The position numbers and the translations under genes are program-made. Source: Jackrogersella multiformis (Eukaryota; Ascomycota; Sordariomycetes; Xylariales; Hypoxylaceae). From it: a stretch of 64,000 nucleotides of DNA. Location: contig CADCXD010000018.1 of the NCBI GenBank assembly GCA_902806575.1, positions 1,612,001 through 1,676,000 of the forward strand, in the 5' to 3' direction. This document shows, one piece after another, positions 1-12,871 of this stretch. Within the stretch, counting starts at the first letter, position 1; each line of letters begins with the position of its first letter. Under the pieces are notes generated by a model that was not told where the DNA came from, made no database searches, and saw only the letters and a list, made by a program, of their open reading frames with translations.

Positions 1-677
1 ATCTTCTAGGTGCTCGGTGATCTTTTCGACAGGAACAGACTCCCCAGTAAGAGACTGCTCGTCAGCAGCGAGATTCATGGCTTCGAAAAGACGGATGTCG
101 GCAGGAACTGTATCACCCATTTTCAGAATAATCACGTCGCCGGGTACGACTTCAGCACTATGAATGTGTCAGTACTGCTGTAATAAAGCGATGCTCGAAT
201 AAGTGGGATAGATTTACTTAGGAATAATCTGAGTCCTACCGTCACGGAGTACCATGGCGCTAGGAGCGGAAAGGGCTCTAAGAGCATCCATCTTCTTCTC
301 TGCGCCATACTCCTGGTAGAAGCCAATTGAAACGTTGAGCACGATGACGGCAAGTAGGACGCCGCCTTCTACCCAATCGCTTACAGCAAAACTCAATGCC
401 ATGGCGAAGAACAGAACCTAGCCACGCAGGTTAGCTATATGGTACCACTATCCTTCCTAGTGGGGTGACATACCAAGATCATAGCATTTACTAATTGCTT
501 GAGGAAGATTTTATACCAAGGAATAGCTCCGCCGATATCGAGTTCATTAGGGGGGTACTTCTCGTTCAACTGCGCAACCTGTGCAGAGGATAGACCTCTT
601 TCCAGGTCTGTCTCAAGTGCCTTCGCGACATCTTGGGCAGTCAAAAGGAATGGGTGGCGCTCAAACTGGCCTGCCAT
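1..677 (-). CDS. P-type cation-transporting ATPase, ENA/type II-like (5' part only)
   Basis: The 5' portion of a P-type ATPase gene runs off the left edge of the window. Three exons can be read: 677-474, 417-218 and 157-<1, with introns of 56 and 60 bp (GTATGT..TAG and GTAAAT..TAG). I chose the ATG at 677 because the preceding in-frame codon is TTG. The product begins MAGQFERHPFLLT, a cation-ATPase N-terminal domain. It continues into the first membrane helices (DWVEGGVLLAVIVLNVSIGF) and then the actuator domain, with VPGDVIILKMGDTVPAD and the diagnostic TGES loop. The phosphorylation DKTG motif lies outside the window. The segment AEKKMDALRALSAPSAMVLRDG resembles fungal ENA-type Na+/K+ efflux pumps more than PMR1 or PMA1 pumps; that subgroup call is an inference. 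The likely location is the plasma membrane. Confidence 0.9.
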
Positions 678-1932
678 CAAATCGGAATTGGAGCTTACGA
701 ATATCTTGGATTAGGCACCGGGTCGTCATAGGAGTATGTTAAGTAGGTATAAAAGTCTATACCATAACTTATCAACGCTTATAGAGCTTGTGGAGCTTAT
801 AGAGCTTACTTATTTTTAGCTCGATATCCTTTATGGTCTGTAGAAAGATTGTTTAAAACAATGGTTGACCTTGAATCTTCCCAAGCCATCTGGACTTGCC
901 TGAGGGCGTGGATCTATTTTATAACCCCGGATTAGAGCAAAAAATTCATTAAATCGAGGGGTTACGCCACTGAAGGTACAAATCTTCCACATCCTATCGT
1001 AGGCGCCAAGTATACCAAGAACACTTATCATGATCATGGTGCTCTTTGTTATGCTTGTGAAGATGATAAGTCACCTAAGGCGATGATTAGTCTCTACTTT
1101 AAGTAAGCGAGTGTCTGCCATTGGCTAATATGAGTCAAAATTTTCGATATAGCACAGGTCCCAAGAAATCCAAACGTCAGAACCGGCTATAGATCACTGC
1201 ATAGAACGCGGATGAGGCTCCTACACAAGAGATAACCGAGGGGATTCGTATAAACTGCTTTCATGAATGATACAATATAGCTTGGCCCCAAGGCCATCGA
1301 GACCTTGGCTTTTCCATCACCAAGGCTTGGCTTTCTGTATGGCACCCAATCTGAGAGGCTCGAGGCTAGGTGTTGGTGGTGTTCTATTCGTGATTGAGTT
1401 GAATGGTGTGGAATAGAGTGGAATGAAGTGGAGCTCGATGTTGAGTTGAAAGACGTTATGCACGTGCTAAGTGGCGCGGTCGCGGCCACGTGACGCAAAA
1501 GCCCCTCGTCCTAACTCTTGGCCGAAGTTTCTTGGTGGTAGAATATCGGTTAATCGGCATTGTTTAGATGTTTAGATCCGCAATCTTTTGGTGCTACGTA
1601 ATTAGGTACCTAGGTACTTATGCAGTTATGTAAAGCTCGAACCACATAGGTATACCATCATCATATCATGTCTTGCGCATTTAAAGTTAACAAGTAAAAT
1701 TTCGTCTTTTAAATAAGGTGGCAGGGTGGATCGTCAATCCCCATCTCTCCACTTGCCCGCCCGCCTATCACTGCATGTTCCGTCATGAGCCTCAGCTACA
1801 TAATACTATGCGATACAGCATCTTGTCCGGCCAGTCAAGAGCAACTCGTGGGTTTTTTTACAATTTTAGAAGCACCCCCTTAATCAAATAATCCATCCTC
1901 TTATTCGATCGGAATTATGCATCTGCGATGCT

Positions 1933-1950
1933 TACCTACCTAGGTAGGTA
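1933..1950. repeat. palindromic CCTAGG-centred repeat (perfect 18 bp)
   Basis: TACCTACCTAGGTAGGTA is its own reverse complement. It is one of many copies of a TACC/TAGG palindrome scattered through the non-coding DNA of this window. Related copies are near 2164, 6731, 7072, 18716, 21115, 36542, 37545 and 38177. Confidence 0.85.
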
Positions 1951-2659
1951 CGGCATGCTCAGCTTGTCTGGTTGTGGGTAAGCATCTAGGTAGGTACGAG
2001 CGGTTCAAGGTTGGCTGGGATAATCGCGTTATGTCCGACATAGACGTCATCCTAAACGCTGACAAATAGGAATAGCTTCGTCAGTCAATACAACAACGTT
2101 TGAGCTTGCCAGAATCAGTAACGAATCACTGTTTGTTTCGGCCCGTCGTCTATCCATCATTGTTACCTACCTAGGTAGAGATGGGTGGAAGTAAGTTAAC
2201 TGCCAGATGGCCGGTTGGGTTTATTAATACTCGACGGAATTGACGTACAAAGCATGCCTATGTCTGGTGTAATGGTTCTGTTCTGTTGGGTAAATTCTAC
2301 TAGTAACTGGTAACTTGGAAGGTAGATGGCCAGATCTGGTTACAGCCTCGCAATCATCCTGCAACTTCCCCTCACTCTCATTGTGTAGTCGGATGCAGGC
2401 GTTCCCTAGCTCTCCCTTGCTCTCCCCTGCTACTCTCCCACTCCCACTCCTACCTAGTCCCTGGCCTGGCAGTTGCTATGTGCTAATGGATGTTTGTGTG
2501 TGTTCCGATTGCGTAAGGATCTGGAAGCTGGGAAGCTGGGAAGCTGAAATGTGGAAAGTGGAAGCTTCATCCTCAAATAGTTTTCCCGGTACCGCCGCCG
2601 CTTCTGATTCGTTCGTGCTACTGAACTGTGAGATGGATCAAGAAGTTTGACCGACCTCA

Positions 2660-2716
2660 CCTCGCTTTCTTCCATTTTCCATTTTCCCTTTTTGATTTTC
2701 CTTTTCCTTTCTTCAC
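2660..2716 (+). promoter_or_regulatory. pyrimidine-rich promoter tract
   Basis: A run consisting almost only of C and T lies about 170-230 bp upstream of the ATG at 2888. Such CT blocks are common just upstream of transcription starts of well-expressed filamentous-fungal genes. Its role here is inferred from position and composition only. Confidence 0.4.
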
Positions 2717-2887
2717 GTCAGCTTCTAGCAGCATTTCCAGTCCCCCATAATGCTCAACAACTAGTTTTCATTGAAACTTTATCGCGTTACAATATCAAAT
2801 TCGCAAATTCTCTTAACACCGGACCTCCATATAAGTCACTGTGCACACTGTGCAGAACCTTCAACCAACTCTTCTGACGTCATCAAT

Positions 2888-3817
2888 ATGGCCGACAACA
2901 ACGCCAATGACATTGAAAAAGGTACCATTTCTTTTACTCTCATATTATATATGCTATAGATATGTATGCGATCTGTTTCCGAGCTCAATTGGGCTGCTCT
3001 GGGAGCTCGCGCGCTTCCCGCGCCGGTGCGACGAGATCGTGACATCAAAGTAGCACAGTGCGCTAACATGGCAGGACCAGGCGCAAATGGTGATGCCACG
3101 GTTTCCGAATCGCAGCCTACTGTTCCACCGGCTGCTAAAGCGCCTCTAAACGAAGGAAACGCGTCTACGGAGCCGTCGATTGCGACTAATATCGCGACTA
3201 AGATCGCGACTGACAGTGCGGCCACTGCGCCTAACTCCGAGCCCGCGGCGCAAAACGATGCTACCGCCGCCAGTTCGAAGGAGGAATTAGCCGAGAAGAT
3301 CGATGAAGCCAAGAAATTAACATCACAACCAGAAAAGCCCTCCGAGCCTGCACCTACTCAACCTACTTATACAGAGACTCCGACAGTCGAAGCGCCCTCG
3401 CTGACTAATGGTGAGACAAAGGAGCCTCCAAAGCCGGTCACAGTTGAAGAAGTTCAAGATCAGGATATGCCGGACGCCGCCCCGTCTCAATTTGTCGAGA
3501 TGACTAGTGCTCTCCCTATCATGGAATCGGCCAAGGACGCGCCAGAAGCTGATCCTACGCCAGTTGCTTCTGAGTCTGAGAAGATAGAAGCCGGCACCGG
3601 GGATAAGCGCAAGCTGAGTGAGGCTGAGGCATCTAGTGGTGATGTTACTGCTGAGAAGCCCTCGGGGGACGTTCCAGTTGAGAAGAAACAGAAGACTAAT
3701 GGATCTACCACCAACAGCGTACCTAAGAAGGCTGGCCGACCAAGGAAAGATAAAAAGGCACTACCCGCTGTGGGACGATCAGCAAGAAAAACTCGAAGTC
3801 AGGGAGCAGCCGACTGA
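2888..3817 (+). CDS. disordered nuclear protein with C-terminal AT-hook
   Basis: Two exons, 2888-2921 and 3075-3817, give 258 residues. The 153-bp intron has donor GTACCA and a CTAAC branch site eight bases before the CAG acceptor, and removing it keeps the frame. An alternative acceptor at about 3051 would add eight codons. The protein is almost entirely low-complexity (A, P, E, S, T and K) with no globular domain. The C terminus is strongly basic and carries the AT-hook core GRPRK in KKAGRPRKDKK, followed by RSARKTRSQG. An upstream KRKLSE and KKQK segment could act as nuclear localisation signals. This suggests a chromatin-associated or DNA minor-groove-binding protein, but the specific function is unknown. 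Confidence 0.75.
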
Positions 3818-6800
3818 ATCAGGTGTGATCAGAATATAAGATAAAATCGGTTCTCTCTTTTCCCTTGCAATAAATCGATGCGGACTGTTTTTACCAGTCT
3901 ATGGACTCGGATATCGGGGGGTTCTATGAGGGAGTCTTAGGTATCTTTCTGGTTCCGAAGGCGAAACTTCTTACGCTCGTAGGTTTCTGTACATATTCGT
4001 ACTTGAAGGATTAAAAAAAACATTAGATCAGGGACTTTTCTTTTCTTTTCGCAGTCATCCCATTGATGTAAGCGAACACTGGGGCTCTTTTACGTATTGA
4101 AAATGGTGTGCTTAGCATAACGCAATACGACGTGGTGTGGTTGGCTGAAGACAGGGCAAAGTAACGTGCTTAAGTTACCCGTTGAAGTGTCGCAAAAAGG
4201 ATAAATACAAATATTCATGAAGTATTCCTTATGATATTTATCAGTGTAATAAAAGTGAATAGTATTATTGAGTTGTGCAGTATGGATTGTTAAGTCCTCG
4301 CATTAGATTCCTGGCCTCAGTATTTATTCTAGGTTATACTATGATGGACTAAAGATGTGAATAAAACAGGATTGTTTAAAATTTCCAACCTATCTGTACA
4401 ATATATCGAGTGAGTCTGTATATAGTAATTAATAGCTTTGCTGTAGATCGCAGATGAAGCTAGAATCTGTCTAAGCCTCATAATCGAAGTGGAACTATTT
4501 TAGCCGTACATTACTCAAAAAGATTTAACTCTGGCCCTTTCACTACCTAAGTAGTTAGCAGATGACTCTTAGAATTCCTCACGAGGTATCAATTTACTGT
4601 CACGAACTTTAGACTAAACTACAGCTAGAATATAAATGTTAGGGACTACATACCTACGTACGAAACTAATTAACGCGTAAGCTTCAGTTATAAAAATATC
4701 TAAGGTATTTGTCGGCTTCCCTTCATGCGTATGCTTTGTAGGAGGCATATGAAATACCACTGGCCATTTTGTGGCTATGAATAAGTTCTACGATACACTA
4801 GTCTCGATAGATGACTAGTTTCAAGTTTGCTATACACTAATGCGTGAGCTTGCGGGAGTCAGTCAGTTGCATTAGGACATAATATGAATTGGTTCCTGCA
4901 TGAGAACATAGCTGCCCAGGGGCTGTATTCAGAAGCCTAGATGTCAAATTTTGCTCTTTTGCCCATGACGCGTACAGTTTCTCTGGGACTTGAATCGAAC
5001 AACAACATTTAATGGACGTGAACTTTCCAAACACAGGAAAGGGTGAAGCTTCAAACATAGCTCATTTGTAGCTACGACTATGCCTACCCGGCGACATTTA
5101 TGTTCAAACACAGGATGCTCAAGACAATAACACATACAATAATATATAATAGTGATGCGTTGGCATAACAGGAACCCGTGCGTATCTAACACGATCGTGA
5201 CAACTACGGGCCGTAAATAGCGGCACCAAAAAAACGCACCGGAGGATTATTGGTGCTAATATGGTTCAGCACGCGGAAGCACATACGAGGTTTGGTTAGA
5301 AGCAAGGAGCGTTGAAATATCGCATATATGAATATCAGCACCATGACTCTCCTATTACCTAATTGTTAGATATAATTCGGGCTGATCCGAATCAGGTGGT
5401 TAAACCACGGCACGGCACCTCCGTGACTACGTTAATGATCTAAAGCGAAGCTAACATTAAAAGCTACATTACTTATTTAAGAAAGCTGTTAAAAGAAGAG
5501 GCTGAGGTAGCCGACTACGACCTACGACCTCCGACTATGTAATCCAGTATTAGGTGGAATCCTAGCCTTTCATTGGATGTCGTCTTGAATTTTACATAGC
5601 AAGGCCCCCATTCCCGACACCCTGGTTCGGGGATCGGCGGACCCTTGGGTTACGTTACAGAACTCAGTCCTTGGTATTTGCTTATTTACCTAGCTGCCTA
5701 CCTAGTAAGAAAACCCGATACTTTATAAGATACTCAGGTGCACAGAGGCGAAATTGGATTCAGTTAAATTATTAGTTGCTTCGAATATCTATCTACTTAA
5801 TGTTAACAGGTATACCATATTAAAACGTTTTGGGTTGATTCACATATACATACCTAGCCTATAGATAGCTAGATATGCACATGATATCAAACAATGGATG
5901 ACCTGCTCGCATGGACGTTCAAAATGCTACCTACCACCTAAGTACCGAGGCCAACAATGTCTTGCATTAATAAGTACCTACCTAGATACCTGGTAAGTAC
6001 CCAGTGGAAAAGCTCGTATTCTAGGATGACCCCGCCAACTCAACTATCGATGTCCACAATCCATTGGCTACGCGGCAGTGTTAACCCTAGTTCGTTCCTA
6101 GCAAGTCTTTAAAAAGTCTTCAAAAATAGAAATCTTGGTGGGTGTCGAGTCGCCTAGCCAAATCATTGGATACAGGACCCTGACCTCGAGTCTCTTAAAG
6201 CTTAGATTTATCCAAGGGATAAAAACGGGCATCGAACGCGATATCGAGTTTATGTACATATCTAGTATTCATATGCATTTAGGCGTATCTGGGGGGCGAT
6301 ATCTAAAATCGTCATTGTTGAATGGGAATACTCGGAAATGTCTTGCATGCGAGCTAAGATCATCCAACACAATGCCACAATTGATTGAAGATAAGTTATA
6401 TACCTACCTGTGTAGGTAGTCATATATGCACACTACACATGTGTTTATATAATATATACATACGTGCCACCTGGGATATTTACAGGAATAAATACCAGGT
6501 AAGTATGGAACAAAAGCTGCAAAGATGATCGACCAAGACTTTAACCCCGATATATTGATAATCCGATAAATAAATATCATCATAACATTTTCGTACTTTC
6601 AATCCCAAGCTGGTTAGCGCAGTGTACCTACTATGTACCCAGATAGGTACCTACCTATGTACTATGTAGCAGTTCGACGTGTCCCAAGTTCCCAGATGGT
6701 GAGGTGAGTGCGACCTTTCGTCATTCTATCTACCTAGGTAGGTAACTGCATCTCCTAGGCCTAGAAGTGATTGATCCCAACATTGACAAGTCGTCCCTCG

Positions 6801-7581
6801 TTCTGAGTTTTTCCTTTCCAACAACTTTTTATGCGCAACACAACACTCGCTTCTTTGCACTGCCCACATTGTACATGACGATACCTTCTTTTCATCACAT
6901 CCATTAGGTAGATTTGCACTATCCACCTGGCACGTGCATAATTCCGAAATACGCTGTAGCACGTTATTCAATCTGTCTTACAACGCTTATCTGATCTAAT
7001 AGGCGTGATCTCAATACCCTCCCTTTACATATCTAGGTACCAGTACCTTATCTTGGTATCTTACGTACCTCCTACCTAGGTACCTATATGTGTAGGTATC
7101 TAAGGCACATCACCAGCACCGTCGATTTCTCAAGCCAACCAACCTACCTACCTACCTACGTAATACTTCGTTTAGTATTCTTTCTCCCTTCGACCGTGCA
7201 ACCTCTTCAATCACCGACCTAAAACCGTGGTCGCGTCGCTCGCTTTGTGTATTTGAACTTTGAACTTTCGCTATACCTCGACCATAACAACGCCTGTCTT
7301 TGTTGGGGAATAAAAATTTTGTCTCTTCGTACCCGGAAAGAGTACTTTGCAGCATCGAATACAATAAGAAGGCCGAAACCTAATCTCACGATCCCGAAAT
7401 AACCATAGTCCGTCTTGCTCGTATACTAAGGTGTATTTGTCGACATCCCGGATGCTTCCTGTACGATCTTGAATACGTTCGTTAATCGCTCGGTCGCCGT
7501 GGGTGCCCCTTAAGGCCAGGAGGTAATTGTTACTTGGGAGCCACCTCAACCGCTGGCCCTATACGGGTTTTATACGATAGG
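3818..7581. other. long gene-poor intergenic region
   Basis: About 3.8 kb without a supported gene. Open frames such as 6135-6419 (plus), 6726-6971 (minus) and 7271-7549 (minus) lack homologous features and consistent codon usage. Palindromic TACCTAGGTA-type repeats recur at about 5690, 5978, 6640, 6731, 7035, 7072 and 7145. The last few hundred bases must include the promoter and 5' UTR of the channel gene starting at 7582. Confidence 0.55.
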
Positions 7582-10500
7582 ATGGATGTCTGGAGTCATA
7601 TGCGGCACTTGGTACCTAGGGATGATGCAAACCCGGCCGAAGAGCTGTTGCAACTGCTACGGAACCCCTTTAAACAAACGGTAAGGAGACTCCCCAGCCT
7701 GCCTCAAACTCAAGAATATAACTAAGTATCTGACTCTTACCTCCCTGTTAGCTTACAGATGGTGCTATATGGTCTGCCTTAGGCACGTCGGTAGGATTCA
7801 CTGCCTTCATAGCCATCGCTTTCTCGTTCGTTCGACCATATAATTCCGTCGTCTACGCACCGAAGCTCAAACATGCCGACGAAGAACATGCGCCGCCTCC
7901 GATCGGCAAAGGGTACCTTGCGTGGATCCCGCCGCTGTGGAGGACTACCGAGAAAGAGATGATCGCTCACGCAGGCATGGATGCTGCCATATTTTTGAGG
8001 TTTACTGTTATGTGTCGAAACATCTTCCTCATGCTTGGCGTCGTCGGCTGTTGCATTCTCCTGCCCGTATACTACACGCTTAATAGCGACACGACGGGCA
8101 ATCAGAAATGGTTCATGAGATTGACGCCTTCCAACGTTAGTGATCAACCAATTTGGGCCTTGGTAGTAACAGCATACTTGTTCAACTTCATCATCATTGG
8201 GTTTTTGTGGTGGAACTATAGGAAGGTTTTGCAGCTTAGACGGGTGTACTTCGAAAGTAAAGAATATCAGCAAAGTCTATCTGCTCGGACTTTGATGGTC
8301 AGTCATCTTTTGCTATATAATACCCGCAGTCTGGCTAATCATGACGCAGTTAAACGATATTCCTAAGAAGTATTCCAATGATGAAGGCATTGCGAGGATC
8401 ATCGACGATGTTATCCCCCACGCTTCATTTGCTAGAACTGCTGCTGCTCGCAACGTTAGAGACCTACCTAACTTGATTCAACAGCACGACCATACCGTTC
8501 GGAAGCTTGAGAAAGTGTTGGCTAGGTATCTCAAAGACCCTCAAAATCTGCCAGCTGGTCGACCAATGTGTCGTCCTTCCAAGAAAGACCCTTCATTTAG
8601 CACTTACCCCAAGGGACAGAAAGTCGACGCTATCGAATATCTTACTCAACGAATCAGAGAGCTTGAAATCGAAGTTAAAGAGGCTCGGGCGAACATAGAC
8701 AAGCGCAGTACTCTGTCTTACGGGTTTGCCAGTTATGACGATATCTCTGAGGCTCACAGCATCGCATACGCTCTGCGCAAGAAGAAGCCTCAAGGTGCCA
8801 CCATTGTCTTAGCCCCGAGACCAAATGACATTATCTGGGACAATATGCCTCTCACCCCTGCGAATCGAAGCTGGAGAAGAATCATTATCAACCTCTGGAT
8901 TGTTATACTAACGCTGATTTGGGTTGCGCCCAGTGCAATGATCGCCATTTTCTTGGTCAATTTGAGCAATCTTGGGCTAGTTTGGCCCGCCTTTCAGGCC
9001 CAATTGTCCGGCAATACTGGTTTCTGGTCCATCGTGCAGGGTGTGGCATCTCCAGCGATCTTATCTCTGGTTTACCTGGTCCTCCCTATCATCTTCCGTC
9101 GACTTTCCATCAGGGCTGGTGACCGCACCAAGACGGGACGTGAGCGCCACGTTGTTGGCAAGCTGTATGCCTTCTTCGTCTTTAACAACTTAATCGTCTT
9201 CTGCCTCTTTAGCACCATTTGGAATCTGATCTCGTCGGTTGCCAATGACCCGCAGAAAGCTTGGGATACGCTTTCGAATTTCGGCGTCACCTTGTTCATC
9301 TCATTATGTGACATCTCGTCGTTCTGGGTTACTTGGCTGTTGCAAAGGAATCTTGGTGCCGCTGTTGACTTGGCACAATTATGGACCCTTATATACAGCT
9401 TCTTCATGCGCAAGTTCTCAAGTCCCACGCCTAGGGAGATGATCGAACTTACGGCACCCCCGTCATTCGATTATGCCAGTTACTATAATTACTTTTTGTT
9501 CTACACTACTGTGGCCTTATGCTTCGCCGGTCTTCAGCCCCTTGTGCTTCCGGCTGCAGCATTGTACTTTTCCATCGATGTATGGTTAAAGAAGTACTTA
9601 TTATTGTACATATTTGTTACGAAGACAGAATCCGGTGGGATGTTTTGGCGGGTATTGTTCAACCGTTTCCTTTTCGGCACCATCCTCTCGAACCTGGTGG
9701 TCTTCCTGACTGCTTGGGTGCACGGTGATGGAATCCATACGATGGCCTTCGCATCTATTCCTTTGCCGTTCATCATGATAATCTTCAAGTTCTACTGCTC
9801 CCGAACGTTCGATAGTAAGATCCATTTTTACTCAACTCGCAACATCCGGAAGCACCCAGAGGGAGTAATGCCAAAGGATCCGCTGCGGTCGGTTGGTCTT
9901 GCTCACCGGTTCGGTCATCCTGCTCTGTACAAACCTCTCAACACGCCAATGGTACACGCTAAAGCTCAAAATATTCTGGCTTCTATATACAAAGGGCGCC
10001 TATCAGATGGCCGCGAGGCTTACTCTGGAGATACGATGTCCACATCTGGTTACTCTGATGCCTATGTTATGAATCCCATGCACGCCGGCAAACCCGGGAA
10101 GATGGCACACCTGCCAGGATTCGAAATCGTACCCGAGTCGAGGCTTGACTTCGAGTATTACAAAACCCGTGCTGAATTCGCATCTGAACATGGCGGTGGC
10201 GATATTTTTGGTCGCTCCAACGATGTCATGCGTCCTGGGACTCCTGGCAGTTATTGGAATGGCAGCGAACCGAGTTCTAGGGCCGGAAGTCCTACAATAC
10301 CAAGCATTCCTAGATTGGACAGTCCGGGCAGAACACTCTCACCTAGTTCAGATATAGGGATGTCATATCCGGGTGGATACTCTCAACCCTTGGGTACCCC
10401 CTACAATCCCGAGGTAGGCGCTGGCCGCTCGCGTAGCCCATTGTACGCACACGGAAATGATAGTGGATCCAACTTGGTGGGAAACGCAGCGGCGATGCCA

Positions 10501-10686
10501 ATGGCTGCTCCTACGTCTAGAGAACGCAGTACGGAGCGGCCGCTCAGAGCGCCTGGAGGGGTGGGAATGCTGGGAGGCGGTCCGCGGGGCTACGGCGGTC
10601 TGCCGCAGGAAGAAGACTTCGGCCCTGAGCACGACCCCATGCAATATAATTACTTCCGAGAAGCACGGACTCCCCGCAGATTCTAG
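7582..10686 (+). CDS. CSC1/RSN1-type calcium-permeable stress-gated channel (DUF221/OSCA-TMEM63 family)
   Basis: Three exons, 7582-7680, 7752-8297 and 8350-10686, give 993 residues. The introns are 71 bp (GTAAGG..TTAG) and 52 bp (GTCAGT..GCAG). The ATG at 7582 is the first in frame; 7600 is also possible. The N-terminal part has a membrane helix (WSALGTSVGFTAFIAIAF), the family signature VVYAPKLKHADEEHAPPPIGKG, and two further helices. A long cytosolic loop (residues about 220-390) follows, then the channel core of many helices between about 8880 and 9800. The last 240 residues are a disordered Ser/Gly/Pro-rich tail, probably regulatory. The family (yeast CSC1/PHM7/RSN1) forms osmosensitive cation channels in the plasma membrane or endomembranes. 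It is about the usual length for the fungal members with long tails. Confidence 0.93.
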
Positions 10687-11747
10687 CGATAGCTAGCTGC
10701 TTCTAATGGGGACGGGGGGGCAAGGATGGATGTACATACGACTCGGCGTAAGATTATAAAAAATACGTGGCTTATGTTTATAGAGGATTTCCCGGACGGC
10801 ATAGGAGCGGCGTTTTTATCCCTCTCTTGGCTACGAAGACGGTCAGCCTGGCGACGGCGACCAATGACGAACTTTCCAACGCTGAGTTATAGGCTGTAAT
10901 AGAGAAGAGACGCATGATGACGAGTATTGCTTTGGTTCTCTCGATAGACGGATCTTGACCTCACTTATAGCGGTTGCTACTTTGGTTTTGTATGATACGC
11001 CCGCCGGGGGAGCGACCGCCGCGCTCCGCGAGCAGGTCCCAAATATTATTATTAATCTGCACATAACCATCGAATTATTGTTAGTTTTGTTCTAGGCCGG
11101 AGCGTCGTTAATTAGTGCACTTACCTGGGGTCGGTGATCTGCCTGTAGGGTTTGAGGTGGCAAGACAGGGCTTTCGGCTGTGTATGGCCTTGTTTTTCTA
11201 CTCTAGGTATGCAGTCTCCCAGCCTGTTGTCATTTCTCATTCGACACATATCTTTGGGTGGTCTGCTTGCATCCGGAAGTAACTCGTCGTCGCGTTTCAT
11301 TGGCTCATATGTCACTTTCATCGCATTGTCCTGCGGCGTGGAAAATGATACGTCTGTTCAAAGAGGTTTCACAGATATGTTTATTGGTACGGTCAGGGAT
11401 GCCAGTCGTTCTAGCCTATCTTAGAACATGAAGCCTGCCGCGTTTGTTTCGTAACAACAATATTTCGAATCTCATATGGCGAAGCCTTCTGTTTACTGGC
11501 TTAGGCCGCGACGCCCGGTTTGGCTTTTGGCCTACAACCTTCCCGATGTTGCATGGCATTCTGCAGGCTTAGCTGTCAGCCTGCTGGAACCCCGCACCCT
11601 GGAGAACCCGAGAGCCTTACGTGCAAACGAAATATCTTGCTTGTTTGGGGGCCTAGTTTCTATATGGCATGTACCTAGTTTAGGGTGTGGTCCTGAATCC
11701 TCCAGGCTTATGATTTCACATTGTAAACATTAGCATCGCTTTCGGAG
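10687..11747. other. intergenic region, no supported gene
   Basis: About 1.06 kb between the channel gene and the BTB gene. Open frames at 11152-11424 and 11476-11733 (plus) show no domain, no splice context and no convincing coding character. No tRNA-like fold was recognised by eye. Confidence 0.5.
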
Positions 11748-12777
11748 ATGTCTAGCGTCCCATACGAGATGTAAGGCTGGCCCCGGTTAGGGGTCGATGT
11801 ATCTTCCGCTAACCAGCTCGCGTCGCTTGTAGCATCGCGGCCTCGAAGCCGTTCCGGTTCCTCGTGGGGCCGGACAAGAAAGAGTTCTCGATGCATGCCG
11901 AACTGGTCGCTCGGATGTCCAAGCCCCTCTCGGTCCTGGTCAACGGGGACTGGAAAGAGAGCAAGGGGGGCCTCGCCGAGTGGCCGGAGATAGAGGAGGG
12001 GACATTTGTCCGCTTCTGCGAGTTTGCGTACACGGGGGACTATAAGGCTGCGCAGCCATTCATGGAGAAACCTCCTACACCACCACAGCAGGAAAACGGT
12101 ATGTCCTTCGGGTAACTACGGCGTGGAAAGCACTCATGACGAACAATCAAGGCGTATCTTCAGCGTGTAAAATAAATTACAAGTAAATACTAGCTAAAGA
12201 CACATTGTATACAGACTCGATGGTACGAGGTAAATTATCACCATGGGATGCATGGGCTCCCCAAGCAAATTCGAAGGCAACATCCAAGAAAAGGGGCATT
12301 CTGATGGATCGACCATGCTCGCTAGAATTCCCACTATCGTCGAAGGATGTTCTGTGGAGAGAATTCCAGGAGGGGGTTGGTGACGAGCCTCACAGTGTAC
12401 CGAAGGAAGCACCGAACACAGACCCCTTAGCCAACTACTCCGAAGTTCTCTTATCCCACGCTCGCCTCTATGCCCTCGCCGACTACTACGCAATTGACGC
12501 GCTTATGGGGCTCTGCCTTCGTAAATTGCACCGCACTTTGAAGATATTCGACCTCCATAAGGGAACGAGGTTAACTGACGTAGTCCAGCTGATCGACTTC
12601 TCGTACAAGAACACGCGAAGTGGAGAGGGCAAGCAGGATGAACTAAGGAGCCTGCTTGCAAAATATACAGCTTGTCATATCGAAATGTTATGGCCTAATG
12701 TCTATTTCCAGGACATCCTAGAATCTGGCGAAGTTTCAAAAGCTATCATCGGACAGCTAATGAGGAGGTTATGTTAG
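11748..12777 (+). CDS. BTB/POZ domain protein
   Basis: Three exons, 11748-11770, 11833-12098 and 12215-12777, give 283 residues. The introns are 62 bp (GTAAGG..GTAG) and 116 bp (GTATGT..ACAG), and the frame is kept across both joins. The small first exon encodes MSSVPYEI. Residues about 10-75 form a BTB fold: PFRFLVGPDKKEFSMHAELVARMSKPLSVLVNG followed by EGTFVRFCEFAYTGDY, the usual fungal BTB pattern. The C-terminal half begins with SEVLLSHARLYALADYYAIDALMGLCLRKLH, the helical extension often seen after BTB domains in these proteins. BTB domains mediate dimerisation and can serve as cullin-3 adaptors; the actual partner is unknown. The linker between the two halves (residues about 90-150) is longer and less ordered than usual. 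Confidence 0.8.
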
Positions 12778-12871
12778 ACAGATTTGAGATAGAGATCTAC
12801 AGACTTACGGTATCAATTATAATAGACTATCGTCGCCATTACCCTACCTACTAACGAGATGGCACCAGTCA

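Larger units (their letters stand above)
678..2887. other. gene-poor spacer between ATPase and AT-hook gene
   Basis: About 2.2 kb lies between the divergent starts of the ATPase and the AT-hook gene. Short open frames (for example 1187-1498 minus and 2315-2650 plus) lack ATG starts or any recognisable domain. The stretch contains several palindromic TACCTAGGTA-type repeats, including a perfect 18-bp palindrome at 1933-1950, and a pyrimidine-rich tract near 2660-2716. Confidence 0.6.

Noticed and set aside
2315..2877. Plus-strand frames of 111 and 76 residues upstream of the AT-hook gene
   Set aside because: Low-complexity pyrimidine-rich translation with no domain, and the region fits a promoter with a CT tract.
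6135..6419. 94-residue plus-strand frame in the long spacer
   Set aside because: GTG start, no recognisable domain, no splice context and repeat-like sequence at its end.
10363..10644. 93-residue minus-strand frame inside the channel gene
   Set aside because: Antisense shadow of the disordered C-terminal tail of the CSC1-type protein.
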